Shown here: positions 11,128 through 23,926 of the stretch, in pieces
Layout: each line of letters begins with the position of its first letter
How positions within the stretch are numbered: the first letter of the stretch is position 1
From: Ophiocordyceps camponoti-saundersi (nom. inval.)
Taxonomy: Eukaryota; Ascomycota; Sordariomycetes; Hypocreales; Ophiocordycipitaceae
Length of the DNA stretch: 64,000 nt
Direction: 5' to 3'
Assembly: GCA_003339415.1 (NCBI GenBank)
Contig: PDHQ01000008.1
Coordinates: 310,001 to 374,000 of the forward strand
Program-made: the position numbers and the translations under genes
The notes under the pieces: model-generated
What the model saw: the letters and a program-made list of their open reading frames with translations, nothing else
Told to the model about the DNA's origin: nothing
Databases searched by the model: none

Positions 11128-12714
11128 ATGGCATTCCGAAAGGAAAACGATCCCCTCGAGGCTCTCCGCCGCCTCATCAACTCCTCCATCGACGTCGTGC
11201 AGCAGAACCTGGCAGAGCAGGACGAGCATCCTCTAGACTTGGCTCTTCCCCGACGACATCCCCTGCGAGGACGACACGACGAAAAGACTTCGCGGGCTCT
11301 CAAATGCCTTTCCAGCGCTGGTGCCATGCTGAGAGCCCTTTGCGATCCAGAGGCCTGGTTACATGATGTCATCTTCGGTGTAAGTTGCTGAACTTTTTCC
11401 TTATGGATGGTCCATCTCACTTATTCGTGTTTTTTTTTTTCACGGGAGTAGCAGAACGATCTTACCGCCTTGTTCGTCGCATGTGAGGCGGACGTTGCGA
11501 CTCTCCTCGATGACCGCTCTCTTCATTCGGGTGCTATTGCGGCTGCGGCCGGGATCGAGGCGGATAAGATGTCACGATGCCTACGAGCCCTCTGCAACAT
11601 CCACATCTTCCGCGAAGTGAGCGACAACGTATTCGAAAACAACGAGATTTCCATACTCTTGAAATCAGAATCGAAAAGGGCGCTTATAGGCCACTGGTAA
11701 AGTCTCCCATCTTAAAGAAGTTTGCGTCCTGTATGGCTGATACCCGTCTTTTGCTGTGATGAACTTGAAAAGCGCGGAAGAGATCCGACTTTGTTCTTCG
11801 AAGCAGTGGGAAGCTCTCAAGTCAGGCTTTAAAGACTCCGACGCAAGTAACAAGTCAGCTTTTAACATCGCCTTCAACACGGAGCTTAACATCTTCCAGT
11901 GGTGGGAGTCGGTAAGGCCTGATCTCGGGAAGAGAGGAGCCTTGGCTTTCGCCGCTATGGGCCCCAACTTTGAGCAGTATTTCGCTTGTGAGTTGTCCTT
12001 TTCTGGTGCTTTCTTGGGCTGTTGACCTGACCTGATGGTTAGTGTATCCCTGGGAAGAAGAAGCTGATGGCTCGTTGATGGTTGATGTTGGGGGTGGCGT
12101 GGGAGGCGCCACTTTGCCGATTGTGAATAGAGTGAAGAACCTCAGATTACAAGTACAAGACCTGCCAGAGAACGAAGCCAAGTTTAACAAGGTACGAACA
12201 CCTAGATTCAGTCTACACGAGCAACAGTGAAGGAAGAGACTAATGCACGGCCTTTCAGTATCTCCAAGAAAACTATCCCGCCTTGACAAACTCAGAACTC
12301 GTCAGCTTCCGAACCCAAGACTTCTTCCAAGAGAACCAGACCAAAGACGCGCAAATATACCACCTCCGACACGTCCTCCACGACTGGTCCGACAGCGAAA
12401 TCACCTCCATACTCAACAACATCGCCGTCTCCATGCCGCAAGATAGCAAGATTCTCCTCTGCGAGCAAGTCCTCTTCCCGACCTACGCCCACCAGGAGCC
12501 GGACGACAGACCCTTCATCGCTCCGGAACCCCTTCTGCCTAATTGGGGCGCTAGCTTCACTGCTAGGCTGGACTTGCAGGTCTTGGCCGTCGTCGACGGG
12601 AGGCAGCGGTCCGAAGCGGACTATGCGCGCTTGGCTGCTGGGGCTGGTCTCGGGCTGGTTCGCTTGTGGAGGAATTGGGGAGACGAGGTTATCATTGAGT
12701 TGCGCCGGCGTTGA
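11128..12714 (+). CDS. SAM-dependent O-methyltransferase (plant/fungal Methyltransf_2 type)
   Basis: Five exons: 11128-11379, 11455-11696, 11773-11987, 12043-12191 and 12259-12714. All junctions keep phase and give 437 aa. The start is the ATG in a good context at 11128; in-frame ATGs at 10972 and 11059 are possible. The N-terminal half is an all-helical dimerisation-type domain. VDVGGGVGG at residues 250-258 is SAM motif I. HVLHDWSD at 324-331 carries the catalytic histidine of sterigmatocystin 8-O-methyltransferase-like enzymes. Such enzymes methylate hydroxyls on polyketides and other aromatic metabolites. No polyketide synthase, P450 or transporter is nearby, so it looks like an orphan tailoring enzyme. 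Substrate unknown. Confidence 0.88.
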
Positions 12715-12973
12715 TTTATGCGCACTCATGATAGTATTATGTGTTTGGTGCATCTGCATTTACATGCAACTCAACGTTTTGATATTCACATTGTATGGCG
12801 GAAAACAGTCGCTTCCGTTCCCCCCGAATCATGCATAATCTACACAACTAAGGGTTCGCCCCATAAGAGGCGGCCAGAGTGTCTGTTGTCGGGACACGCG
12901 GATCATCTCTCTCTCCAGCAGCTTCGTCACAGCCGTCGAACATACTATCAACCGGCAATCAGCTCAACCCCCT

Positions 12974-13821
12974 TCAATAATACGTCGTACTACTCAGCTC
13001 CGTCCTCGCCGTCCCTCCGGGCAATTCCGACGGCGGCGCTCCACCAGCGACTGAGGTCTTGGAAACTTCGCCAGGACCGCCGTATCGCATGTGCCGGTCG
13101 TTTGCAGACCGTAACTCCTCGAGTTCCTTCTTCTTTTTAGATCGGTACCTGAGGAAGAGGAATAGGGCGGATAGGATAGCTAGGACGACGATGCCTGCGC
13201 CGATGCCGATGCCGGCTTTTGCTCCGGTTGAGAGCTCGTTGGCGGCTACTGCCGAGTTGTTTTGTGAGGTATCGCTGCTCGTTGCGGCTGAGGCGGAGTT
13301 CGTAGTTGATGTAGCCGTGGAAGATGTTGATGACGATGAGGATGACGTCGTTGTCGATGACGGTGATATGAAGAAGAACCCCGAAGATTGCTGCTCTTTA
13401 ACAGACTGATTCCCTTGCAGAGACGGCTCTCCCTCAAAGAGCCAAAGGAAGAACTTGTCGGAAGCGTGCAAATCGAGATTATAATTCTGAACAAGCCATG
13501 TAAACTCGTTATCCGGCCCGTTGGTAGTTTCTATGCTCCATGTGAAGAACAAAAGATAAGCCTCCGAATATTGCGCCACGGTCTGGAAATCTGATAGAGC
13601 GTACGGTAGACGATAGGTCCCAACTTGGCAGACCTGGAACTGTCGAATTGCTGCCACAGCGCGATGGAATAATGCGTGTACGTCGTCCTATATCGTATCT
13701 GTCGCACGTCGCCGACCTTCCATCGAGGGTAGGGAGGTGGTCCGGGAGTGAAGAACTCGGATACAGCCAGGGCAGACGGGATCAAGCCGAGCAAGAGCCA
13801 GAGGCTCGCTGTGCCAACCAT
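12974..13821 (-). CDS. Secretory-pathway single-pass membrane protein with Ser/Thr stalk
   Basis: Two exons, 13821-13605 and 13530-12974, joined across a 74-nt intron (donor GTACGC, acceptor CATAG) that links two different frames and gives 257 aa. There is a clear signal peptide (about residues 1-20), then an extracellular domain with WKVGD and ALWQQ motifs and a WLVQNYNLDL / FFLWLFEG pair shared with a common family of fungal surface proteins. A Ser/Thr-rich, probably O-glycosylated stalk, one transmembrane helix starting GIGIGAGIVV, and a short basic cytoplasmic tail (RSKKKK) follow. The topology resembles Mid2/WSC-type wall sensors, but no WSC cysteine domain is present. Function unknown. 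Confidence 0.82.
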
Positions 13822-14425
13822 GGCTGAACGAACGATCTTCTGCGATCGGACTGTCCCTTCAGCGTCAGATGGAGGAAGCGAATTCGCCCCCTTTCTCCCC
13901 CCCCCCTTCCCCCTTAGCGGGAGACGCCTTGTGAGCCTTATATCGGTGGCACACCTCTTCATCGACTTCGCTGCAGGCGTGCCGTTCTTAGTCAGAGGAG
14001 AAGGCGGCTATGTATGCACGATCCTTGCTCTCGGGATACCCAATGTGATGGCCCAACTTCTTTTTTCAGCTCAGCTGCGCCGCTGTCAATCAGTGACGGG
14101 ATACGGCCAAGGCGTAAGGATACAGACGTAGTATGTATGTACAAATAATCAACGCGGCTATATTGCCGGCACGGGGTCAAGAGTCTGGCATGATGCCAAC
14201 TTCGAGTTTCGACCAATTTAGCTGTACAGTCTCTTTGCCTCAGCATCATCAAAAACATGTTCCCCTCCTCACATCGTCTCGGAGATAAATCACGGCATGG
14301 TGTCGCAGACAGAAAATAGCCCCCAAATTTGTTGTGCTCCGTATGTGTCAAATCAATTGGGCTGACCATCTTCCACGACCGATCCCCCCCCGCCTTCGTT
14401 GAGACATGCATAACGGGCGCAGCCT
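13822..14425. other. Intergenic region, mostly non-coding
   Basis: A 145-residue open frame on the minus strand (13992-14429) overlaps the end of the next gene. It has no motif, no convincing start and irregular composition. Otherwise there are C runs (13900-13910) and the promoter of the membrane-protein gene. Confidence 0.45.
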
Positions 14426-16125
14426 TCACATGGGACTTAGCCGCCGCCTCTTGACGGCCCGAAGTTCCATGAAACCCGATAGCAGATGCGCCGTGGCGTT
14501 CGGATCTGAGGAGTCGGGCAAGAGCGCGTCGCCAAGATTAAAACGATCTCGATCACCAAGAATCGAAGGAGGTTTGCTGTTCGCGCGTGGCTGAAACAAG
14601 CCTTCGTCTTCACGCGATGCGAAACCATCCGTCCTGGGCTCATCGTCTGCTTCAGTCACGGATTCTTGCAACTCGGCGTCCTCATTCATTTCCAGAATAG
14701 ACGGCGTCCGGGTAAGTACGACATATCTTTCACTTCCTGGTGATCGCGACGCCTTGTCGATCGTGAGAAAATTTATGACTCCCTGGGACAGCTCGAAGTC
14801 TTCTGCCATGAGGGTTGCGGCACTTCCACCAGGAAAAAGTGCCCATCTCAGTGAGCTGTTCAAGCGGCCATCGGTGGGAAGCAGTGGAATCTTGTAGGTT
14901 TTGGGTGAGGACGCTTGCAACCATGAGAAATGCTCCCTGGCGCTCCACGGTTGGTCCATCCAGTCCGGCTTGGGCAGTCGAAAGTCCAATACGGGGACCG
15001 AAACTCGCGACATGGAGTCTGCGGGGTTCAGCTGCTCTTGTTCCGCCATGCTTGTCGGGTCCAATTCCCGGCCGTTGAGCAGAGCTGATATCACGTCATT
15101 CATGTCGACGTCCTTGCCACTCGGGGTTGAGGCCGGCGACTCAATTAGGTCGACGACGGGCTGGGCGAGGTTCATGTTTTTCAACATGTCGAACTCACAG
15201 GGTGCGTCCGAGCTAGTCATGATCAGGGGGACTTCCATCACGACGTCCTGAAGCTTTGGGTGGCTAGGCTCCAGCTCATGTTGGAATCGCGACGTTACTG
15301 GTTCCGCCCTTGGAGTTGAAGCAGGGGGATCCAAAGCCGCAAGACCAATCGTCCCGTCGTCATGGTCTTGATGATTTATGGGTGTGCAAGGGCTGGCTGG
15401 CTCAGAGGTGAGGTCAATAACGGCAGCATCGGATCCGGGAATGAAGGGAGAAGGGGTGTCCGAAATTGGAGAGAGCGGTGGCGTCACATCCTCGACGTTG
15501 GTTCTGCTTGACTGGTCAGGTGAGCAAGAGAACGACCACCATGCATGTAAAGACATACTAGTCTTGAAAGCAGAGAGAAGGTAGGGTTAACGATGTTTTT
15601 ATTTAAACAATCCTCAACTTCTACTGATAACGAGATGGTCTCAAGTTCCGATTCTTGACGCAGCGAGGACTGCATTCTGACGGACTCGAGGGGAAACATC
15701 AGCCCCTCGTCCCGCTCATTGTCCAGAGAGATAAGCGGAAGCCAGGTACAAGCGAGATGGCAGCTTCTCTTCGAAATAACATGTCTGAAAGTTTGCTGTA
15801 CATCTGCATCTGGAAAAGATCCCAGGTCCAGTTCTTGAATAGGCACGAGGAAATTCCTGAGGGAAGGCAACCACGGGTCCGTCTCTAAGAAGTGACATGT
15901 TTCGGCGTTGCTCGGCTCTATTGAATCGTCACAGGCTGTCGTTGGCTCAGGAAAGCGACAAGACCCAAGTCCCGGCTGGGCGACCAAGCCGTCATCCGTA
16001 GTCTCGAGAGCAGTTGCCTGAATGTCGGCAAGATGATGCTTGAATCGGAAAGGAGCCTTGCGATAATCTCGAAAGCAGCGGGAGCGTCTTCCGTATTCGT
16101 CGGCCGTTTCAAGCAGCTCATCCAT
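14426..16125 (-). CDS. Fungal protein of uncertain function, 550 aa
   Basis: Two exons, 16125-15559 and 15511-14426, joined by a 47-nt intron (GTATGT, CTGAC, CAG; phase 0). The protein is acidic and Ser/Pro-rich with a conserved-looking block around VPVLDFRLPKPDW and PWSAREHFSWL, and a basic end LRAVKRRRL that may act as a nuclear signal. The block resembles one I associate with fungal proteins linked to the meiotic crossover factors Zip2/SHOC1, but I could not verify this and the XPF-like part expected in those proteins is absent. The stop codon directly after the basic motif suggests either a short family member or truncation. The gene is divergent from DDB1, with only 430 bp between start codons. 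Confidence 0.6.
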
Positions 16126-16555
16126 GTCAAGGCACTACTATGTTGCCATATTTAATATCGAGACGATCGACAGAGAGCCTTCGGATGTTGGAGGAGATGC
16201 TGTTCGTATGTCTTTCATGGGAGAAAGCGAGTTGAGGTTCGTCGTCGCAAGCCAGAAGGAGTAAGAGGCTGGTGCAGACTAAGCCGCTCTGAACACTGTG
16301 TAGCTGGTGGGGATCGGTAGACTTATCAGGCTCTGACGCGATTAGCGGTACGAATCTCTGGATTTGAATACAGTGCGCAGACCGTGCAAATCTCTTGGAC
16401 ATTCCTGATAGACTGATAGTGCAACTGAGCTGCTAATCAAACGCCTTATTCTCACCCAGCGGTGCAAATCTCTAACCTCCGATTACCGAGCCTCAATCGA
16501 GAGCGAGCTCCACCAGCATTTCGCCTCAATCCTCACGACCTCGTAACGACCTGCC
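16126..16555. promoter_or_regulatory. Shared divergent promoter region (550-aa protein / DDB1)
   Basis: 430 bp separate the two start codons, so the control elements of both genes must lie here. A 91-codon open frame on the minus strand (16402-16127) has no support. No binding site was recognised. Confidence 0.5.
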
Positions 16556-19500
16556 ATGGCCTACGTCGCGCCCATTCACAAGCCGACCAGCATCCGCCAT
16601 GCTCTTCGCATTAGATTTCTCAGCTCAGATCACGACGACCTCGTCTTAGCGTAGGTCTCATCCTGCCGTTCCTCAAACCTCGTGGCTGACCTGCTGCCTT
16701 TAGCAAAGCGAATCAACTGGAGATATGGCGCCTCTCCGGCGAGGGCATGGTGCTCTTGCACACGAAGATCATCTACGGTACCATCTCCATGATGCAAAAA
16801 CTACGACCCAAAGACTCCGATAAGGACGTCCTCTTCATCGGCACCGATAGGATGCAGTACTTCAACGTCACCTGGAATCCCAACACCAACCAGCTCGACA
16901 CAGTTGAGCAGCCGTATGACGATACGACTGAGCTCTACATGCGCCACTCTCAAAGTCAGAATAAATGTCTGGTCGATCCCTCGGGCAAGTTCATGGCTAT
17001 GCATCTATGGGAGGGCGTTCTCAATGTCTTTCGCTTGCCCCCCCGCAAGGGTAACGGACACACCTCCAGGCTCGTCCGCCTTGACCAAGTTCGCCTGACA
17101 GAGCTCTGGATAAAGGCCAGTACTTTTCTATACAGCCGGACTGGCCACCCTATGATTGCATTTCTCTATAAAGCCCAGCTTGATCAGGAAGAGGCCCGCA
17201 TAGCAATCTACCGTCTCACCAAGGACGACAAGGGAGACTACGTCTCTACATTCGACCCGCAAAAGGACAGAGAGCTCGATCGCGTTATTCAAGACCCTTA
17301 CGCCTCCATGCTTGTACCAGTCCCCATAGTCGAGGAGAAGCGCTATCACGTGCGAAACTCAGAGAAAGCCCGGCCTCATCTCGGCGGCGTCCTGGTGGTC
17401 GGCGAGACGCTGCTAACATACTTTGACACCCTCAACTATCTGAGCGTCTCTTCGCCCCTCCACGAGCCCAAGATATACGTTGCCTGGGCCGACTACGATG
17501 GCGTCAACTTTTTCTTGGCCGACGATTACGGTCGCTTGGACGTTTTGACAATAAAGAGCACGGTAGAACCGACCGGCGTCGTCGTTACTGGTATGAACAT
17601 ATCCCCTTTAAGGTTTCAAGAGCAAAATACGGCTCAAACCTCGCGAGCTTCTAGCCTCGTTTACATGGGGGACAATATCTTATTCCTGGCCTCGCATCAC
17701 GGCGACTCACAGCTGTTGCGTGTTGACCTTGCATCCGGCACCATGGTCTTGCTCAAAAGTCTATCCAATAACGCACCTATCCTAGATTTTGCCATAATGG
17801 ATATGGGAAATAGGGAAGGAGACAGCCAGCTTGGAAGCGCGTACTCATCTGGCCAGGCGAGGATAGTTGCTGGTTGCGGCGCCTATCTCGACGGCAGCTT
17901 GCGCAGTATACGAAGTGGCGTCGGACTTAAAGACGAAGGTGTCCTGGATGAGATCCAGGGAATAAAGGGACTCTTTACCCTCAAATCGTATGGTACGCAA
18001 AGAGATGATACTATTATACTCTCTTCTATCGCCGAGACGAGGGTACTTCGGTTCGACGCCGAAGGGGGAATAGAGGAGGTCTATAACTTCCAGGGTCTTA
18101 CACTTGACCAGGAGACGCTACTGGTATCAAACATCTCTGCCTCTCAGGTTCTCCAGATCACGCCGCAGTCAGTTATGCTATTGGACGCTAAGAGCGGTAT
18201 GGCGATGAATATGTGGCAAGTCCCAAGCGGTAGCATGATCACGGCCGCGTCCGCGAACCATAAGTGGGTGCTGATAGCCGTCGACGGCTCCTCGCTCGTG
18301 TCCCTGAATCTTCTGAATAACCTCGAGTCTACGATGACCACTGCCAGCTGTCCAGATACGGGACAACCTGATCAGATATCATGTCTTCACGTGGCACGGG
18401 AGCCCCAAGATTTAGGCGTGGTTGGCTGGTGGTCCAGCGGCACCATTTCGATCGTGGATCTTGGGTCCTTGAGGCCGATACACGGGGAACCTCTGCGGCA
18501 GACAGAAGATAGCGCCTCAGTCGCGCGAGACTTGGTGCTGGTACAACTGCATCCACCCGACGATGCTGGGCCCACCCTTCTTGTCGCGATGGAAGACGGC
18601 AACGTGGTCACGTTCAACGTATCTATCGAGCCCTTTTCGCTTTCAAGCAGGAAAAGCGTTATCCTCGGCAGCAGTCCGGCAAGATTACACATTCTTCCGC
18701 AAGAGGGTGGTGTTTGCAATGTCTTTGCAACAACAGAACACTCGAGCCTTATTTACAGCGCAGAAGGCAGGATCGTATACTCGGCAACGACAGCCGACGC
18801 TGCAACATACGTGGCGCCCTTTAACTCAGAGGCCTTTCCGGACTCCATGGTTTTGTCAACAGATAAGCATGTGCGGCTCTGCCATGTCGATAAGCAGCGG
18901 CTCACCCACGTCAAGGCGCTGCCGATGCGGGAGACGGTCCGTCGGGTGGCTTATTCGCCAGGGCTCCGGGCCTTTGGGCTCGGTTGCATTAAGAAAGAAC
19001 TGGTGGGCAACGAAGAGAGGATTACAAGCACTTTCAAACTGGTTGATGAGATTATCTTTCAGGAACTGGGTGAGCCGTTGGTGCTGGACGCCTCGGCCTC
19101 TCTCGAGATGGTCGAGTGCGTGGTGCGAGCACAGCTGCCGGACAGCAGCGGCGCATTGGCAGAGCGCTTTGTCGTTGGTACGAGCTTTATCTCGGATGAC
19201 ACGGTGGAAGAAGGCGAGACAAAGGGTCGAATTCTCGTCCTCGGAGTGAGCGAGGACAGGCAGGTCTACCAGATTGTGTCACACAAACTCAAGGGCGCGT
19301 GCCGTTGCCTCGGCATCATGGGCCACGACATCGTGGCCGGCTTATCCAAGACAGTCGTCGTCTTCAGCTACACGGAGGAAACGACGGCGTCCGGCCGGCT
19401 GCAAAAGCTTGCCGCGTACAGACCAGCTACGTTCCCCGTTGATCTGGACGTAGCAGGCAACATGATTGGCGTCGTCGACCTCATGCAGTCCCTGTCTTTG

Positions 19501-20156
19501 GTGGAATACGTGCCGCCGCTGGAAGGGGCTAATGCCAAGTTGGAAGAGAGGGCGAGGCACTATCAACCGGCCTGGGCAACATCAGTATGCCACTTGGAAG
19601 ACGAAAGGTGGCTCGAAGCGGACGCTCAAGGGAACGTGATGGTTCTGAGGCGAAATCAGCCAGAGCCGGGAACGGATTCCAAGCGGCTCGAGGTGACAAG
19701 CGAGCTGAACCTCGGGGAGCAGATCAACAGGATACGGAGGTTATACGTGACGCCGACGGAGAATGCCGTTGTCTGGCCCAAGGCGTTTTTTGGATCAGTA
19801 GGTTTTGTTGCTTGTTGCCCTGAGAAGAAAAGTCAGGACGATGCTGACCAAAACAGGTGGAAGGTACACTTTACCTCTACGGCGATATCTCGCCCAAGTA
19901 TCAGGATCTCCTCCTTAAGTTCCAGTCGAGATTGCAAGACTATATCCTGGCGCCGGGAAACATTGACTTTGACGCGTGGAGGAGTTTTCGGAACCATGTG
20001 CGGGAGGGGGAGGCACCGTACCGGTTCGTCGACGGTGAAATGGTTGAGCGGTTCTTGGATCTGAATGAGAGGATTCAGAAGCATGTTTGTGAGGGTCTGG
20101 GGCCCAGCGTGGAGGATATGAGGAACCTGGTTGAGGAGTTGAGGCGACTACATTGA
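16556..20156 (+). CDS. DNA damage-binding protein 1 (DDB1) homologue
   Basis: Three exons: 16556-16650, 16704-19797 and 19857-20156. Introns are 53 and 60 nt and phases agree, giving 1162 aa, close to the usual 1140 for DDB1. The start encodes MAYVAPIHKP, typical of the family. The body is a run of beta-propeller repeats (three propellers plus the CPSF-A-type C-terminal region). The last exon gives VEGTLYLYGDI and a helical end, as in DDB1. DDB1 is the adaptor linking substrate receptors to CUL4 ubiquitin ligases; in filamentous fungi this complex acts in UV repair and heterochromatin formation (DCDC in Neurospora). Recognition is by overall similarity and length. Confidence 0.93.
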
Positions 20157-20812
20157 TGTTTTGATGTCTAGTAGGTAGGGAGAGCCTCACTGTCAGTTGT
20201 GGGGGGGGAGCTTTTGGTGACGGCGTTTTCTCTTTTGTTTGGCTTTAAGAGTCTAGACAAGTGCTTGGGATTTGTGTTCAAGCCCTACTTTACATTCTGA
20301 AGCATATTATTGCAAGTGATGATGAATTGTTTATCAGGCTGGGTTGAGGTGATGGATGCTCTACAGCCCGTCGACCTGCATAGGTAGATACTAGTATATA
20401 CATGGACAGATGCCTATCAAAGTCTTTCTTTGCATCTAAAGGTCGATTACAGCGTTCATAAAGGCTCTGAGATGTGTTGAGAAGCCTACCTCTCCACGAC
20501 TACGACTGTAGGTCAGCGTAAGGTGGCAGGGTAGCAGGCCGGGAGAGCACCGGAGCAGCATCCCGGGAGGACAAAGTTGAGAACGAAGCTTACCTGAGGT
20601 GACAAGGCCCACTCTTCCTCATCCCACCAATCACCACCCGCCAATTTACGAGCCACAGCCAATGAAAGCCCAGCGCCGCCAAAGCCATCAATCAACTCAA
20701 GCTTCCCGCAAACATCTCTCTCTCTCTCTCTCCCTCAGAGAAGCATTGCTCACCTCCGACTTGCCCAGCCAGCACGTCAACAACCCGTTCAGTCTCGCCG
20801 ACTCCGACTAAC
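20157..20812. other. Intergenic region upstream of the Rieske gene
   Basis: No gene seen. A CT-rich tract at about 20718-20736, typical of strongly expressed fungal promoters and leaders, lies just before the Rieske start codon. Confidence 0.5.
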
Positions 20813-21827
20813 ATGGCGACGCCGCTGTTCACGACCGTAAGCCGAATGGCAAGATGCCATGGTCGAATGCTGCCCGGGCGGCGGTCGACGGTACTCTCTT
20901 CACATGTTCGCGCTCTAAGCTCGTCCGCTTCTCGATCCGATGCCCCGACGACGACGTACACCAGTCCCTTCAAGGTCGGCGACGCTACGGACAGGACGAA
21001 GATACCGGATTTTGGGAAATATGTCTCTTCTAAGGGGGAGGGGTCGAATAAGTTGATTTCGTACTTTATGGTGGGCGTTATGGGAGCTATGACTGCCGCT
21101 GGGGCGAAGAGCACCGTCCAGGGTGAGGTTCTTTTTTTTTTCTCCATCTTCTTGATTTCTTCTTCAATGGAGAAATCTTGAGGGAAGGGCTATAGCTTGC
21201 TGATTATGCGTCGTGGAAAGAATTCCTCGTCAACATGTCTGCCTCGGCGGATATCCTGGCCATGGCAAAGGTAGAGGTCGACCTCAACGCCATACCCGAG
21301 GGCAAGAACGTGAGTTTCTTTCTCTCCAAACACCCTAGAAAACTCTCAAGAGAAGAAAGGGAAGCAGAGAGAGAGAGGTGGAAAGAAAGAAACTTACGGA
21401 ATTCTCTCACAGGTCATCATCAAATGGCGCGGCAAACCCGTCTTCATCCGTCATCGAACCGAGGCCGAAATCGAACAAGCGAACAAAGTCAACGTCACCT
21501 CCCTCCGCGATCCCCAATCCGACGACGAGCGCGTCAAAAAGCCCGAATGGCTCGTCATGTTGGGTATGTCTAAACCCTCCTCTGTCCCCCCAATCCTAAA
21601 AATCTCCCTCGCTAACCACCCTCTTCTTCTCCCTTTTTTCTTCAGGCGTCTGCACCCATCTCGGCTGCGTCCCCATCGGCGAGGCCGGCGATTATGGCGG
21701 CTGGTTCTGTCCCTGCCACGGCTCCCACTACGATATATCTGGCCGGATACGAAAGGGCCCTGCTCCGCTCAACCTCGAGATCCCCGAATATGACTTTCCC
21801 GAGGAAGGCAAGCTGGTCGTCGGCTAG
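20813..21827 (+). CDS. Rieske iron-sulfur subunit of mitochondrial complex III
   Basis: Four exons: 20813-21122, 21221-21309, 21413-21563 and 21646-21827, giving 243 aa. The first acceptor (GGAAAG at 21220) is chosen because the more obvious TAG at 21195 puts a stop in frame. An Arg/Ser-rich mitochondrial presequence is followed by the conserved hinge and a single transmembrane helix ([15 protein letters not shown]). The cluster-binding loops are CTHLGC at residues 186-191 and CPCHGS at 205-210, holding the 2Fe-2S centre by two Cys and two His. The protein transfers electrons from ubiquinol to cytochrome c1 in the bc1 complex. Corresponds to yeast RIP1. The gene is convergent with TCP-1 alpha, 273 bp apart. 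Confidence 0.95.
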
Positions 21828-22100
21828 CCCCACCGAGCGAGCTTCTCCATGTACTAGTATCGAAGCAGCGCGCATAGAAGGACGGTGACGGGAGCAGACA
21901 TCACAAGTCGCGTCAAGGCAAGAAAAAGGGGTGGAAAGAATAACCTCCTTATCCCCTCAGAGCCCAGCCGTGCATGAATATCAAAAATTTTTCAGGCCAG
22001 CTTTTCCTTTCATACAGCTCTGTAGATTCGTACAACATCCCCTCAAGTCATCTATTTACCTCTTAGAAGAAGAAAAGGGACAAGAAAAGAAAATACATGC

Positions 22101-23926
22101 TCAATGACCGTGTCCGTCATCCTCCGGCTTCTGTTCCGGGTCGAGCTTGATGAGGGTATCGATACGCATGATGCTGATACACGCCTCGACCGCGCTCTTG
22201 AGCTGCCTCACCTTGCTGACGCTAGGCTCCAACACGCCGAGCTTAAGCTCGTCCACGACCTTGCCGCGAGCAAGATCAAGACCGTAGTTCTTGTACCCCT
22301 TCTTGCGCGCAATCGTCTTCTCGTCCTCGTTTGCGTCGCCCTCCTGGATGCGCTGCGACAGCGCGTGGCGCGAACGCAGCTGCGCGACGAGCTCGGCCGC
22401 GTCCTTGGCCGCGTTGACGGCCAGCGTCTTGGGCACGATGAGGAGCGACTGCGCGAACTCGCCGATGGCCAGCTGCTCGCGGGAGCCGACCGTTCCGGCG
22501 AACTCCTCGAGGTAGATGTGGAGAGCTGTCTCGACGGCGCCGCCGCCGGGGACGATGCTGCCGCTCTCCAGCGTTCGCTTGACCGCGCACAGCGAGTCGT
22601 GCATGGAGCGCTCCATCTCGTCTAGGGAATAGTCGTTGGGCCCGCGCAGGATGCACGATGCCGAAGAGTGCGCCTTGGTGCCCTTGATGAGGATGCACTC
22701 GTCGTCCGAGATGCGCTCCTGGCAGACTTCTTCGGCGTGGCCCAGGTACGATGGGTCGAAGCGCTCATCGCCGCTGAGGTCCGACAACGTGCTGAGGAGG
22801 GTGCCGCCGGTGGCCTTGGCGATTCGTCGCAGGTCTTCTTTCTTGCATCTCCTGACGCCCATGGCGCCCTTTTCGACAAACATCTTGAGCACCAGATCGT
22901 CGATTCCCTTTGTCGTTAGGATGACGTTGGCGCCGGCCCGTAGGATTAGCTCGACCCTCTCGAGGACCATGCCCGATTCGCGGGCGCGGATCTGCTCTAA
23001 TTGTTGGGGATCGTCGACGGTGATCTGGACGCCCATCTTCATCCGCTCCTTTTGCAGGTTCATGTCAAGGATGGCGATCTTGGCGTCTTGGATGCGAGTG
23101 GGCATGGCCTGTGAGGCCACGGTGCAGTTGAGTGCGTAGCCCTTGACCAGAATCGACTCGCGGACGCCCTTGCCGTGGGCTTTTAGCATGTTGACGGCCT
23201 TGACGGGGTACTTCGTCTCGTTACGATTGTTCGTCGTCTTGACGGCCAGCATAGCGTCCACCACCATGGCGGCGAAGAAATCAGAGTCGGGGCCGATGAT
23301 CTTACTCGACATGGACGTCTTTGCGATGTTGAGGAGGGATTCGCGGCCGAGATTCTCCACCTTGATGCTGACATTCTCGTTGAGGAACTTGACAGCCTCG
23401 CGCAGCGCCAGACGGTAGCCGGTGATGATGGTTGTGGGATGTATGCGGTTCTTCATGAGCTCGTTGCCCCGACGCAGCAGCTCGGCGGCAATGAGGACGA
23501 CCGACGTTGTTCCATCGCCAACCTCTTTGTCCTGCTGCTGCGCCAAGTCAACGAGAATCTTGCCGGCGGGATCTTCGACGTCAAGGAGGCTGAGGATGGT
23601 GGCGCCATCGTTGGTAACGGTAACGTCCTGTTCTCACATGTCAGTACTGGACTCGGACCCCGGAGACGGCGGGAATGTTATAGACTGACGCCAATATCAT
23701 CCACCATCATCTTATCGAGGCCACTGGGTCCGAAAGAGCTCCGGACGACATTAGCGATGGCCTGAGTAGCCAAAACTGTTTTGAGGCGTCAGCGAACGGG
23801 CGCGAGCTGGTGCCAAGAAGTATGCCCTTTCGACGTACCATTCTGATCGCGTATATCGGCACCGGATATCTTCTGACCGCCCAGAAACAGGGTGCCGTTG
23901 CGCGGCTGCTCAAACATAGACGCCAT
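22101..23926 (-). CDS. TCP1: T-complex protein 1 subunit alpha (CCT chaperonin)
   Basis: Three exons: 23926-23839, 23775-23690 and 23627-22101. Introns of 63 and 62 nt keep phase; the second uses a less usual GTCAGT donor. The product is 566 aa, the normal length for CCT1. ATPase motifs NDGAT (64-68) and GDGTTS (95-100) are present, with a GGGA segment in the equatorial domain and the alpha-type ending [10 protein letters not shown] plus a Gly/His tail. It is one of eight subunits of the cytosolic TRiC/CCT ring that folds actin and tubulin. Upstream it faces prolyl-tRNA synthetase across a divergent region of about 670 bp. Confidence 0.96.

Noticed and set aside
11128..12714. Secondary-metabolite cluster around the O-methyltransferase
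   Set aside because: No synthase, oxidase, transporter or cluster regulator is found within the flanking genes.
13992..14429. 145-codon open frame on the minus strand after the 550-aa gene
   Set aside because: No start context, no motif and irregular composition. It does not continue the upstream frame by a clean splice.
16127..16402. 91-codon open frame between the 550-aa gene and DDB1
   Set aside because: Lies in a divergent promoter region, lacks family signal and would leave no room for the leader of the minus-strand gene.
22104..23139. Long plus-strand frames opposite TCP-1 alpha
   Set aside because: Shadow frames caused by strong GC bias at third positions of the real minus-strand gene.
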